Made by a program: the position numbers and the translations under genes. Positions 22,724 through 35,517 of a stretch of DNA of 64,000 bases are shown here, piece after piece. The notes below the pieces were generated by a model that made no database searches, was not told where the DNA came from, and worked only from the letters and a program-made list of their open reading frames with translations. The DNA is taken from NCBI GenBank assembly GCA_963402885.1, contig OY727098.1, positions 28,062,417 to 28,126,416 on the forward strand. The letters are read 5' to 3'. Source of the DNA: Antedon bifida (taxonomy: Eukaryota > Echinodermata > Crinoidea > Comatulida > Antedonidae). The number at the start of each line of letters is the position of its first letter. Positions within the stretch are counted from its first letter, which is position 1.

Positions 22724-25700
22724 ATGTCAAACTTTGAGGCAGATGTGAATAGTTTGTTAAAATTAGATAGACCAACTTCCAGTGTTCCCACAAGAAAAAG
22801 AAAAACAGAAGAAGTGAACTGCAATGTTTCATTAAACAAAAGTATAAATGCAAGCTATAATAAAACACCTATGAAAATGAGTAATCGTTCTTACACTTCA
22901 AAAACACCTGGAAAGACACCAAAAACACCACGAACTCAAGGTAAATCAATTGTAAGAATGGTATGTGCATAATAAGGAGTTTTGTCACTTACATACGTAA
23001 AGCCCAATGTATGTAATAATTGTGTACGCAATATATGCATTTAACTAGAACTTGTTTTACGCGCCGCGGCATTAGCCATATATTCCCAGAGGACATTAAG
23101 CATTCAGAAACAGTTATCACATGCAAAACTTTTACTTACTACAGCTGACAGAAATGAGAATTTGTAAACTCAACTAATTTATAGGTCCATGCTCAACGAC
23201 CCAAAGCATGTCTGGGAAATGAGAGTCTATGAGATTTATAATCAAGATTCCCTATTAACTGAGGATATTACCCATGACTAATAACATGTGTATTTGTCTT
23301 TTTTTAAAAATCTAAGGTCGTTCAAAAACACCATCCAAAACACCTGTAGGCGACCGATTCATACCAAACCGCACAGCTACTAACTTTGATGTTGCAAACT
23401 ATAAAGTATTACAACAAACTACAGCTGTACAGGATGATTGTAATAGTGAACAATATATGAGTCCATCTAAGGTTGCTTTTAGAAAATCTATGAATGAAAA
23501 TTTAAATGGTGACACATTGAATTCCAAGATCTTATCCTATAAAAGCAAACCCCCAACTGCACCTGAAGGTAAGAATATATACTTAATATAATAACATACC
23601 AAAAACTAATATGATAAGTTGGAGCCAAGATGATACATTGGCGTCTAATTGTAAATAGGCAAAAATGATATGGAGTATCTTGAACATTGATCACATTTAA
23701 GTTTTGAACACTTGACATGACATGACTTTTTTTTATACTAACAGGGTTTCAGAATAACTTAAAAGTCTTGTACAGTCAAAATAAGACACCAGGATCTACA
23801 CGTAAAACTGTTCGCCATATTCCACAGGTGGCAGAGAGAATATTAGATGCTCCAGACATTCTAGATGATTATTGTAAGTTAAAATAAGTTTGTAGAAAGC
23901 TCAAATGTATTTCCTGCACATAGCTTCACTTCTGTGTTCTCATTTCATATAACTGGCACTACCAAATCTCTGTCCACACTATAACATTTTATGTGACAAC
24001 AAAATGCCTTTTATATATATAGATATGGACATGATGTCATATCTATATACATACTATTTTGTTTTTTTTTAAAGATTTAAATCTTATTGACTGGAGTTGC
24101 AATAATCAGCTTGCTGTGTCACTAGCTAACAGCGTGTACATGTGGAGTGCTACAACTGGTGACATTCAACAACTTGTACAATTGCAAAATGCAGATGAAT
24201 ATGTTTCATCAGTCTCATGGATAGCTGAAGGAAATTATTTAGCTGTAGGTACAAGCAATGGTGATGTACAGGTAAGCTATCAACTAAAAAGACAGAAAGT
24301 TGCTTGTAGTAGGTTGTGAATAAAAGGAAAACATGTCATATTAATTGACACATCAATATGGCCTCACGGTACACACATGTGTTTGTATATTCCAGCTTTG
24401 GGATGTTGAACAACAGAAAAGACTAAGAAATATGTCGGGTCATGCAGCACGTGTTGGGGCTTTAAGCTGGAACAATCACATATTATCAAGGTTAGTAACC
24501 AATTACATTCGTCATGGTCATTAATGTTTCAGTATTAATGTACTAAGAATTCATTATTATTCGTCCATTTTATCCATATACATACAGTGGTTTTCAATTA
24601 TCCATTTTATCCATTATGCATAGATGTTGTCAATTATCATCCATTATTTATCTCATCTCATCTCATAGACTATTTCACCCACTGCTGTGTGAAGGCCTCC
24701 TCCAGCTGTTTCCATTTAGTTCTGTTCCTTGCCGATCTTTCCCATGTTGCTGTTATTTATAGATGTTGTCAATTATCATCTTTTTTATCTATTATTTACA
24801 GTGGTTCTCGCAGTGGCAAGATTCATCATCATGATGTACGAGTTGCATCTCATCATGTTGGAACATTAGAAAACCACATGCAAGAAATATGCGGACTAAA
24901 ATGGTCATTGGATGGCAAAGTTTTGGCTAGTGGTGGGAATGATAACCTTTTAAATATTTGGTCAATGGCTTCACCAACTAGTCCTTTGCATACATTTACA
25001 CAACATGAAGCAGCAGTTAAAGCTTTAGCATGGTGTCCATGGCAAACAGGTCTACTTGCTAGTGGTGGGGGAACTGCTGATAGACACATAAGATTCTGGA
25101 ATGTGAATACTGGATCATGTATTAATAGTGTTGATACAAAATCACAGGTAATTGCCATTGAATTTAGTTTGTCTTTAAATCTGATTTACTTACATGGGTG
25201 TTACTTGATATATTGTAGTCACTGCTCATAACTTGAAGTGTTTATATGAAATAACAGTTCTTGACCAACCTATTTACTTCAAGGCTTTAATTAATTTGTT
25301 TTTCTTTGTAAAACTTGTTAGGTTTGTTCAATTCTGTGGTCAAAAGAACACAAAGAACTTATATCAGCACATGGATTTGCACAGAACCAACTCATTATCT
25401 GGAAATATCCCACCATGCATCGTATTGCAGAACTTCTAGGTATGTTTTCATTCACCTTAATAACAGTTCCTAAAGAAAAGGTTTTACTGTGCATTATAAC
25501 AATTTATGATAACATTCAGGCTTAATAAGAAAATACATGTTGTTTAAAAGTACATTCACATTTTGTTTGTGAAGACGGTGTCGTTATACGTTTTCCATTA
25601 TTCAACAAAGACTCCCGTCTTCCATTTCGTCAAGTGTGAATGTAGAATATTGCATCCTATTAAAACAAAATTATGTAATAAAATATTTATTTGTCTATAC

Positions 25701-25885
25701 TTACAGGACATACACAAAGAATTTTACACATGTCTATGAGTCCAGATGGTTCAACAGTCATAACGGCTGCTGCTGATGAAACCTTGCGTTTATGGAAATG
25801 TTTTGAAATACCACAAAAAATGAAGAAATCATCGGCGTCTGCCAAGAAGCTTGGTGCTCTGAGTATGAGACAGAGCATCAGATGA
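22724..25885 (+). CDS. CDC20: Cell division cycle protein 20 (APC/C co-activator), 8 coding exons
   Basis: Exons 22724-22940, 23317-23568, 23745-23873, 24075-24271, 24396-24490, 24802-25147, 25322-25439, 25707-25885; 510 residues (human 499). CDC20 binds and activates the anaphase-promoting complex and presents mitotic substrates. Visible motifs: C-box [11 protein letters not shown]2-interaction segment [15 protein letters not shown], then seven WD40 blades starting YYLNLIDWS, including [42 protein letters not shown] and [14 protein letters not shown], and the C-terminal Ile-Arg tail (SIR). The N-terminus is rich in [11 protein letters not shown], likely CDK sites. No KEN box is seen after the C-box, where human CDC20 has one. 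AATAAA at 26265-26270. Confidence 0.96.
23965..24055. mobile_element. MITE family M1 fragment in CDC20 intron 3
   Basis: CTGTCCACACTATAACATTT then TATGTGACAACAAAATG and GGACATGATGTCATATC match one arm and the centre of family M1. The other arm is missing. Confidence 0.6.
24648..24744 (-). mobile_element. 3' end fragment of a non-LTR retrotransposon in CDC20 intron 5
   Basis: On the minus strand 24744-24670 encodes [18 protein letters not shown] then TQQWVK and a stop. This resembles the conserved C-terminus of RTE/CR1-like LINE polyproteins (R..WK.L.EA..QQW). It is followed at once by a short (ATGAG)n tail (24669-24650), like the microsatellite tails of such LINEs. Only about 25 codons remain. 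Confidence 0.65.
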
Positions 25886-26602
25886 CCACACTACTTTTAA
25901 ATTTACAATAACAAAGAGTGTGTATCTAAAGTATGTAGATATGGACAGATGTACAAAGGCAGAACATGTACAGGAATCACATTTTTAAAGAAATATTTTA
26001 TTATTTTAAAAGATTAACCAGCTGTTAATTACTATAAACATACTGTGATATATTACAGTTTTTATTTATAATTTACCTAAGAATGGTAAGACAGGTTTAT
26101 ATACAGTATTTTAATCAGTTATTGTGATTATTGTTTTAACAGTTTAACAATTATGTATTTTTAAATGATTGCTTACGAATCAAAGTATCGTATACAAATT
26201 GTATTTAGAATTACTGATACAGTATTGTTATGCACCATTCCATCCATGCTTTTATCTATAAACAAATAAAACAGTATACACTGTGGAAAAGGACCTATTG
26301 TGGTATATCTAAAGTTGAGTTGTAGACAGTGAGTATACAGGCTTATCCTATACATCAAGACAACAATCTATCACTACACTATTTGTACAGAAATAAAAAA
26401 ATGGCATATACATTTTATTCTAGCACTCTAAAACAATTACTATGGCCAGCCACTAAACAATCGTATGTACAATAATTGTATGTACTACAATAATTGGTCA
26501 TTACTTTCTTAAATATTATAAAAAGTGGAATAACTGTAACACTACAGATACAGTATTTAACAAAAACTACATACTTTGTTTGAAAAGTACATTATAAACA
26601 AC
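25886..26602. other. Convergent intergenic region CDC20/FREM1-like
   Basis: Contains the CDC20 poly(A) signal (26265-26270) and a minus-strand AATAAA for the FREM1-like gene (26414-26419). No other feature seen. Confidence 0.55.
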
Positions 26603-29600
26603 TTATTTTTCACAAACAAATTGTGATTTTAATTTACTGCATGATCTTGTTACCCATCTCATACGAGTTGAAAGACTTGCACAGTTTTTCTTTTGAGTTA
26701 ATTGAGGTTCATTATTCTTCCATCTTGTAAACATTTTTGGCTCTTGTGATACCCATTCCCAGTCACCATCTACAAACTTGTCATTGATACCTAAAACATT
26801 GGTTATGTCAATAAATAATTCTTGTATTCTTTAAAATCAAACAAAAAACTGAATAGCATTAAAATCAAATCGAATATCAATGTTTTGTTTTCACATGGCT
26901 ACGCTCGTATCGATTGACGCATAGCCATGTTGACCTTTGTGAAATGAAAAAATTGGCGTTTGATTTGATTACCAGCATCAGACCTGTGCAGGAACAGGTG
27001 TGAAAGACCCTTTAAACATTAACAGTATAAACAAACTGATCTGAAAAATACTCGATTAATTTACACTACTCTAACTACTACTCTAATGTTTTAACCTACT
27101 GAAAAATTGAAGTTATTACCTATCCATATTTCTTGTCCACTGATTAAATTTTGAATCCATTTCTGATGATATTTTGAAGTGATTGTAACCAAGTTGCCAC
27201 CATATCTTAAATTAAATTTGAAATTGTCAATTCTATGCAACACATAATAAAAAAATAAATAATCTAAAACAAGTCTGTTACCGTAACTTACCGTAAAGCT
27301 CTATCTACACTATCAAACTTTATGTGACAAAAAAAGTGTGATGTACCCAAATATGGTAGTGATATGACATCATCATATCCATATATAGGCACATCACATT
27401 TTTTTGTCACATAAAGTTTGATAGTGTAGACAGAGCTTAACAAGATGTAGTTCAGTTAATTAAAATAAATGTTGATTTGATATTACTATAAAACTTACTG
27501 TTCCCTGCAGGTTCTTTGAGCATCATTCCATGTTTTTAAGTCCGACGACAAGTAGTAACATTTTCCATTGTAATTTGACCAACCTTCATTATTACAAATA
27601 AAACTGATTTAGAATCATTCTAATGTGTTAAATAAATTCTAATACTGTAATACTTTTATTAAAATAAGTTTATTAGTTGAGCTACATCACCCACTAACCT
27701 GTAAATAATTTACACAGTAGGGGTAGTCAGGGGTCTCCATTAAATTTTAACTAGAAAAGAGGACCAGTAAAATTACATTTTACTATTTAACTGGTCCGGC
27801 CACACATTTAACTGGCCATTGACCGGCGGACCAGTGTTATTGCGAACGCTGGTAGTACTCAATTCAACAACCAGTTACATTTTCTATTAAAAATGTAGGT
27901 TCATCATCCAACCTATCTATCTAATGTAGCTCCAACCACTTTGGTGAAATTTATGCCAGCAGTGAAGTGCAGTAACTATAGAAGCCCACCAATACAATTT
28001 ATATACAGTATTGCAGCAGTCTGCTGGATTGTAACCAATATTATGTTTACTACTATACACCATGTGTACAAATACCTTGTTCACAAGGGCTATTATGACT
28101 ACCAGCATCATCATCATCTTGTGATATCTGCCATTCCTTCCAAGTTTGTCCATTACATTCATACACAGCAGTGGTTGAGCTATCAACATACAATTCACCA
28201 ATGTTGTTTTGTGAACAAGCTTTTTTAACAAATGGCTACAAAATATAAACATGTGTTAAAACAGCCTTGTGTTTTGAGTTCAACAAATATACAAAGCTTA
28301 TAATAGAAAAGATTGTTATATGAAATATCATTTATACCTGTGAAGATGGCGATATATCTGACCTATCTTGTTGGAGTTGCTGAAGAAGTCCCAAAAATGA
28401 ACTTGATTTTCCATCTTGATTGTGTGTGTCAGTTATCCCAGAATTCACAGCAGCATCTTCTTGTGCAACTCCTCCTGTTAGCCCATGAAACTAAGAGAAA
28501 AAGATTTTATTTATCATTTAAATATCTATTTACCTACTAAACTACTCACATTCTAGACAGTTTGACCTACTAAACCACTCACATTCTAGACAGTTTGACC
28601 TACTAAACCACTCACTGTCTAGACAGTTTGACCTACTAAACCACTCACAGTATGTTGCTACTATTTTATGTGATCAGTTTGACTACTTAAAACTACTCAC
28701 TGTCCAGACAGTTTGTGTATTGCTACTACTGTTGACAGGCACTGCATAGCTTCTGAAAGCTTTATGTTCTTCAGACACTTGCTCTGGTTCATCATCTTCA
28801 TTATTAGTGGCAGGGTTTAGAGATGTGAATACTGTCTTCCATGCAGTTTCTTCTCTATTCTTCTTTTTACCCTTTTTCTTTTTCCTTCTTTGTTGCTGAT
28901 TTACTGGTTGTGTTCCCTGTTCTGTATTTATAGGGTTAGTTTTCCTTTCTGCTGATGAATATAGTAAAGGAATTTCAATTGGACCAGATGATTGGCCAGT
29001 AATAAATGTTGGATCCTTGGGTGCATCTCCACAGTTACAACCAGTGCATGCAACAGTATCCTCAAGGCAGTCAGTACAGCCTCCACACCTATGATTCTGA
29101 TGACCAGTACCTTCAGGTAAATATTCCTGTGGGATTACTCCTGTACCACCAGATGGCAACTGACCCTTTCTTGAAACTTGATATCCTGGTATCTGTATCT
29201 TTGATGCAAGAGATTGCCCATGCGGTCCTTCAAATCTTAAAGACCCTTGATCAGTATTAGGTGGAATGTCTTCAGGGTTAAGACAACCTGAGAGACAGCC
29301 TTCAGGTAAAGGTTGTTCTATACAACCTTCAGTGCACCCGGCAGGACCATCACAGCTGTTAAGACATCCAGGTTGTCTATCGCAATTGTCATCAATACAG
29401 TCAGGTATTCCAGATGGACTGAATGGTCTTACGTGTTGATTACTAGTCACAATAGCACCATCAGTCTCTCCATTACAGACACCTACAATAAAAATTATAC
29501 ACAATTTATTTGAATTAATGAATTCTATAGTTACTGACACATTAATCCAGCAGGATAGGTAGAATGAGTGATGTTGTACAGTGATTATGAAGTAAAATAT

Positions 29601-32600
29601 ATAAAAAAAAGAGTATAAATTCATACCATTATTGGCATCTTTAATGATAATTGTTATCCTGTTATTTTGTCCAAGGATTGCGTTAACTGGTTCACGCAGG
29701 ATCAAGCGCACACGCTCACGGTTTTCCTCAATATTATCCTGAATTACCTCAACAGAAAATGTTGCTAAAGTAACACCTGGATCAAACTGAAGCATTTTTG
29801 ATGGACTTGTTATGAAATCTAATCCTACATTGGCTCCTAACTCATGTACAGAAATTTGAACAAATGAAGACGGTAAGATGTAACCACTGCGTGTGACATG
29901 GATTGGTAACACACCAATAGTTTCGCATACCAGAACATCGGGCTGTGCAAATTGAATAATGGACCACTTGAATTCAAACCTGTTAACAGTAAGAAACAAA
30001 GCACTTTATGGTAAATGGAATGAAATGTGATAATATTGGTTTTATAATAGTTTGTTTTTCTAATTACAAGTGAAGTTTTAAAACGTTATTACCTCTGCTT
30101 ACCCAACTTGTTACCACTTTGATCTTGAACTTCAAATGTAAAACTATCATTTGTTGCTTTTGAGTTTTCTTTCAATACAAACACAACACTGAGTTCATTG
30201 ATATCTTGTTGTGTAAAGCCAGTGGAAATTCTTCGTCTTGTCTTGGTATTTTCTAAATGACCATAGAGCGGTTCTAAAACAATTTTATATGAAATATTGC
30301 TTGGTCCAGAACGTTCATCAACCACTTCAAGATTACCTCTATTTAATACATAACCATAAAATCCATTCTTTCGCTCAAGGTTTGTGGGTACTTGCATTGT
30401 GGTTATATGAGGTGCAACATTATCAATCATGATAATGTTGATTGTAAATCTTTGCGGTTGATACAAAATAGTATCATCAATTTTATACCCAATGTTGGTG
30501 CCATCAGATACTACAAAATAAAACTCATCCATATCTGGTTCCCCACGTATATGCCTGTAAGATATTTTAAGATTATCAATATCTGCCTGTGTAAATATCT
30601 TTCTCACAGGCGTGTCTCCAATCAGAAGTTGTCCGTACAATGGTGGTTGAGCTATAGTGTAAATAACATGATCACTTGGTGTGTCATCATCAACTGATCT
30701 TAGATAATTTGCACCAATTATTACAGTGCCTTGTTCAGGTGTTGTTACATGTTGTAACAGAACTAACTTTGGAAGTTCATTGTCTATATCTTCAACTATG
30801 ATGTAAAATGTATCATTCCTTGATTCTTGACCATTACTAACCATAAAGCTAAAATGATCATTTTCAACTTGGTGTGTTTGTTTGTGTATGTATATAATTT
30901 GACCTGCTGTTAAATCCAGTTGTGTAAATGTCAATACTGGTGTCCCTGGTTGAGATAGCATCTCAATTTGGCCTTTAGACGGAGGTCCAATAACAGTATA
31001 TACAATTTCATTCATCATATTACTTCTATCGTCAGCTGAAAGTAAATTACTTGAAATTACTACAAAATCGCCTTCCTGAACTAAAGCTCCATTGTTAACA
31101 ATCTCAAGATTTTCTTTTTTAGTGTTGGTGATTTCAATTCTAAAACTTTCTTTTTCAGTTGATAATTCACCATCTGTAACAAAAAAGCGAATACGATCAA
31201 ATCCTTTAGATCCTAAAGCACCAACATGCTGATATCTGACATGATTCAGGTTTAAATCTTGTTGAGTAAAATTTTCATTTTGTTGAATAACTTTCCAGAT
31301 ATCTTTATCTATATCATAGAGCTCTAGATATCCACGTCTTGGTTCTGAAGTAATGATGTAATACAAGTTATAATCTGGTGTGTCTGCATCATATGCAAGT
31401 AGGACAACACTGGATAAGGTTCGAGATGTATGCATATCTAAAATAATTCCAGTATTTTTCATTATCGCTGGATACTGATCATTTACTGGATGAATATTTA
31501 TGTAACTGGTCTTTTTTACAACATGCTTTCCATCAGTAACTCGCAAGATGAACTCATCACTTGTACTCTCTGAATCATCATGAACATAAGTTAGTTTTAG
31601 TGTGTTTAAAAGTTGGTTTAAATTGAAGTCATAGATAGGAGAACCTTCTTCAACAGCTGTTCTTAAATCAGTTACTTCTCGATCAATTATTATACCATGA
31701 CGAGGGGCTTTAATGATAGAGAACATCAACATTTCCATTGGAATATCAACATCCGTAGCAAAAAAGAAAGAAGAACTAAGTTTATAAAATGATCCTTCAT
31801 ACAATGTGAAATTAGTAATGCTTAAGGTTGGAACTTCATCATTTTGAGGAACGATTGTCACCGGAAATGAGACATTAGCAGAAATGTGCTGACCATCAGT
31901 AGCATAGACCATAAAGAAATCTGCAATTGGTTCAACACCTTGATGATCAGCTTGAACATAGTTAATGTTACCTATTGAAATATCATGCATTGTAAATGAT
32001 GTGATTGCTTTCCCAGCATTGCTCTTTTCTGAGCCAATATCTGGCTGAATATTTTCTAGGAATCCCCAACTAGGATTTTGGGTAACAATAAAAATAATGT
32101 CTTGTGGTTGAGTATCTCTGTCTATGGCACTCAAACTGTTGGAGTTAATAGTTGTCCTTTGACCTTCATCTACAAAATATGGATTACCAACAACTATAGC
32201 TGGTGGTTGGTTATTTACTGGAGTAATACTGAAGTGAACATCAAGAAGAGGCAAGGTATCAACAGACGGAACTACTTTGTCAGAAACAACAAATGTAACA
32301 GTGTCTTCAAGAGTGTTTCTACCAATTTCACCACTGGTATGTTTGTATTTAATTAGGTCATCTCGTACATCCATCTGTGTGAACGTAGATACAGCATTGC
32401 CATTTTTCAAGATGACCCCAGAAGATGGAGGACGTATAATAATGTATTTGAGCAGAAGGTCATGTGTGTCGACATCAGTTGCGGACAGCACATTTGTTGA
32501 AAGCAAAATTTCTCCTCTTTCAGGAAGTGAAAGTTCATTAATTAAACCAGGTAGAATCTGAGGTACACCATCATTTACAGGTGTAATAATGATTGACAGA

Positions 32601-35517
32601 TCTTGTGTTGTGGTGTGAATTCCATCAATTGCAGTAAGTGTAAAAGAATCTCTCAATGTTTCTGAACCATCATGGACATATCTGAAATACATAAAACCAG
32701 AAGTGAGTTTGTTATTGGAAAAAACAAGCGTTTCTGGAAAAAGGTAGTTTTATCTATGGTAGAAAATCAGTGCTCATCCCAAACATGTATAATAACAAAC
32801 ATCTTATAATTGTTTATGTTTATTGTATAATTGATCTATGTTGTATAATCAGTATATATTCTAGTTTTAGTAAGTAATATGATTTCATACCAATAATCAA
32901 TGGGTCATTTGACATAAATGTACGAAAATATTGTTGATATTATACAATTTACATACAAATTACATACATGAATTGTATAATTATCCTCACCGTAGCTTTT
33001 GATGTTTAATATCTTGCATTATAAATGATTTAGTGTTGTCTAAATTAACACCATTTAGTTGTAGAGTGCCATGATTTGGAAATTCTTCTACTCGAAGTTT
33101 CACATATTCAAGTGTTGTATCCATATCAGTTACTGCCAACATCAGGTGCGTAATAATCGTTGTGTCGCCTTCTCTCACCATAATGTCATTGGACAGGATT
33201 TGAGGTGGTTGGTTGTCAACTGGAAGGATAGTAATATTAAAAAGTTGACCAAGAACAGAATTACCATGCTTATCACTAACAGAATAAATAAATTGTACTG
33301 ATCGTGTCTGTGATCCAATTTCCTTAAATGGTGGCATGTAGGCAATCCTAAGATGGTCAATCTCTTGCTGTGTAAATGAAATAATAGGCTGGTGATCAGG
33401 ATCTTTTGTTGGCATTGCCATTTCTGATGTTGATATAATTCGTCCTGCATCTGTGAGACTGTAAGTATCTGTGAAATGTGGTGACGTTGTGATGACATAG
33501 ACAAGTTCATCATCTGGTGATTCATCATCACTATACTGTAGATTTTGCTGAGTAAAAACACCTATTTCAGTTTCCAAAACAGTAATACCTAGACTTGTAC
33601 CCAACACCAAATATGGTGGTAGATCATCTACTGGTTCAATCTTAATTGTCACAAATTGCCTTGGTGACATGTTTGGGGGAATTTGGTTGTCGAGAAGAAC
33701 AAAATCAAAAGAATCTTCAAAGATTTCTTCTCCAAGGTGACTATAATAAATACGGCCATGTTGTAAATCTCTTTGAGTGAATTCAGTCACTGGATATCCA
33801 AATGATTTTGGTGAATACTTCTTAAGAATTTCACCAGCAGTCGGTGAAACCATAATTTTGTACAAGATGAAATCATTAGGAGAATCTACATCAGATGCTA
33901 GAAGGAGGTCTTTAGTAATTCGTAAAACAGCGCCCTCTTGCACATTAAATTGTACATTACGAATCAAGTATGGCGGTGTATCATCCTTTGGCAGAATATT
34001 TATTGGGAATGTAGCATGTACACTATGGTGTATATCGCTAACTCTAAGTTCAATATTATCACTTTCAGAGTCAGAATTATCATGTTGATATGTAATCAAA
34101 CCATTAGCAACATCTGCTGGAGTAAACATGACTGCAATATTGTCTCCATTATACAGCTTACCATGCATCAACCCACCCATTACTTTTATACGTACTCTGT
34201 CAATGTTGTCATTATCAACAATCTGTAAATGATCAGATGATATGATTCGGGATTGTCCTTCAAGTAGCGATAAACCTTTGTTAATCATGACTCGTGGCGC
34301 ATTAGTAATAGAGTTACGTACTGAAAACATCAGATTTATAGGCTTACTAGAAGCAAAGTAGCTATCATATACAACAAAATTCACTTTAAAATTTCTCCGT
34401 TCATGAAAACTTGTATTTGGTGGTTTGTAAGCAATGTTCAACATCTGTACATCATATTGTGTGAATGACATGATGGGCTGTGATTGATCATTCAGGTGTA
34501 CAATACAGCCTTCACTTATGTTGAACTCACTGACGACCTCAAATACCAGTTCACCTTTAGGTGTCTCATCATCCTTGGAAGAAAGAATGGATGGAGCGAT
34601 AGTTGTAAGAATAAATTGGTCTACTTCTAGTAAGTACATACTCATATGCAATGCAGTGGGTGGTTGGTTAGGGAATGCTGCTTCAATATCCACAGGTAAA
34701 TAATAAGTTTCTTCCTTTAAGCCAGTGTTTGGATCATTTACTTCAGCAGTTAATGCAATAAAGTCAACATTTGGAGTTGGAGGAACTAGATGCTCATACT
34801 GAATACCAAGTAATACAAAATCATCACATTCAACACTGAGCGTACGAATTCTTTCTGGATTTCCTGATTGTTGGCTGATTAATTGCCCAAAGGCTGGTAG
34901 CTGTTTTGTCATAGTTCTTAAATGTATCATACAAACTGACCCAATACTCTCAGAGTAATTAAACCCCAGTACATTTGCATCAATTACATTGGATTGGCCG
35001 TTAAAATCAGACACTGATAAACGTTGTTTGGGTTGGAAGATTTCATAAGGATCATTTCTTATTGTTATATTCATCACAAATGTTTCTTGAAATGTTGATG
35101 TTGAAGTAAGATGAAAAACACGCAATTTCACATAATCTGTGGTAAGGAACGGTGATCCTGAGTGAGTGTAGAGTAATGAACCAGCAAAATAGTCACAGTC
35201 AAACACCTATCAAATAAAAAAACAAACATATCAACAAATAATAGAACTTACTTACAGCAAGTCTGGTTTGTAAAATGTCCACTTACCTGTGGTTCAAACT
35301 GTCCAACTCTCTGTGTCATTGGTTCATTGTTGATCAGTTCAACCTTACAAGTGTCCATCATGTTAACTCGGCTAAATGACAACATTGTCTTGTCTATTTT
35401 CACACTCCGACCAATAGAAACACTGACACCATTATTGATTCTGACCAAGTTTCCATTTACAATCTGGATTACAAGTAAAACCATGAATGCTGTGAACATA
35501 CTGTCAATAGCGGCCAT
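26603..35517 (-). CDS. FREM1: FRAS1-related extracellular matrix protein, FREM1 type, 10 coding exons
   Basis: Exons in transcription order: 35287-35517, 32991-35206, 30093-32681, 29627-29979, 28701-29482, 28338-28490, 28076-28235, 27499-27583, 27120-27205, 26603-26790; 2,280 residues (human FREM1 about 2,180). Signal peptide about 1-22; N-terminal FREM region; 12 CSPG repeats counted by their FTQ.D(I/L)..G.I.Y.H signature up to residue about 1,678; Calx-beta about 1,690-1,795; a Cys-rich linker with a basic RRKKKKGKKK tract; and a C-terminal C-type lectin domain (GWSNYNGKCYY, GGNLVTI, DGDWEWV, FVCEK end). This domain order, especially a lectin after one Calx-beta, is specific to FREM1. The family forms a secreted FRAS/FREM complex at epithelial basement membranes. 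Two giant exons (2.2 and 2.6 kb) carry the CSPG array. Confidence 0.95.
27296..27438. mobile_element. MITE family M1, complete copy, in FREM1-like intron 9
   Basis: 143 bases with nearly perfect 48-base inverted ends: AAGCTCTATCTACACTATCA on the left and its inverse GATAGTGTAGACAGAGCTT on the right. Both continue through AACTTTATGTGACAAAAAAA. The flanking TA and the TAAAGCTC..GAGCTTTA ends of other copies fit a TA target duplication, as in Tc1/mariner-type MITEs. Confidence 0.88.
28532..28715. repeat. 33-bp tandem repeat next to and including the FREM1-like exon 5 donor
   Basis: Unit around CTACTAAACCACTCACATTC then TAGACAGTTTGAC, three to four copies. The same sequence spans the real exon/intron junction at 28700/28701 (CAAACTGTCTGGACA then GTGAGT on the minus strand), so the copies carry extra donor-like GTGAGT sites. 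Confidence 0.85.

Noticed and set aside
24587-25231. 214-codon continuous ORF as the start of a separate WD40 protein
   Set aside because: Its first 70 codons are intron and LINE relic; the rest is CDC20 exon 6 read in frame past its splice donor.
27720-27860. Palindromic CTGGTCCG..CGGACCAG segment in FREM1-like intron 7 as a regulatory RNA
   Set aside because: It looks like a fragment of a dispersed repeat and no second copy was found in the window to define it.
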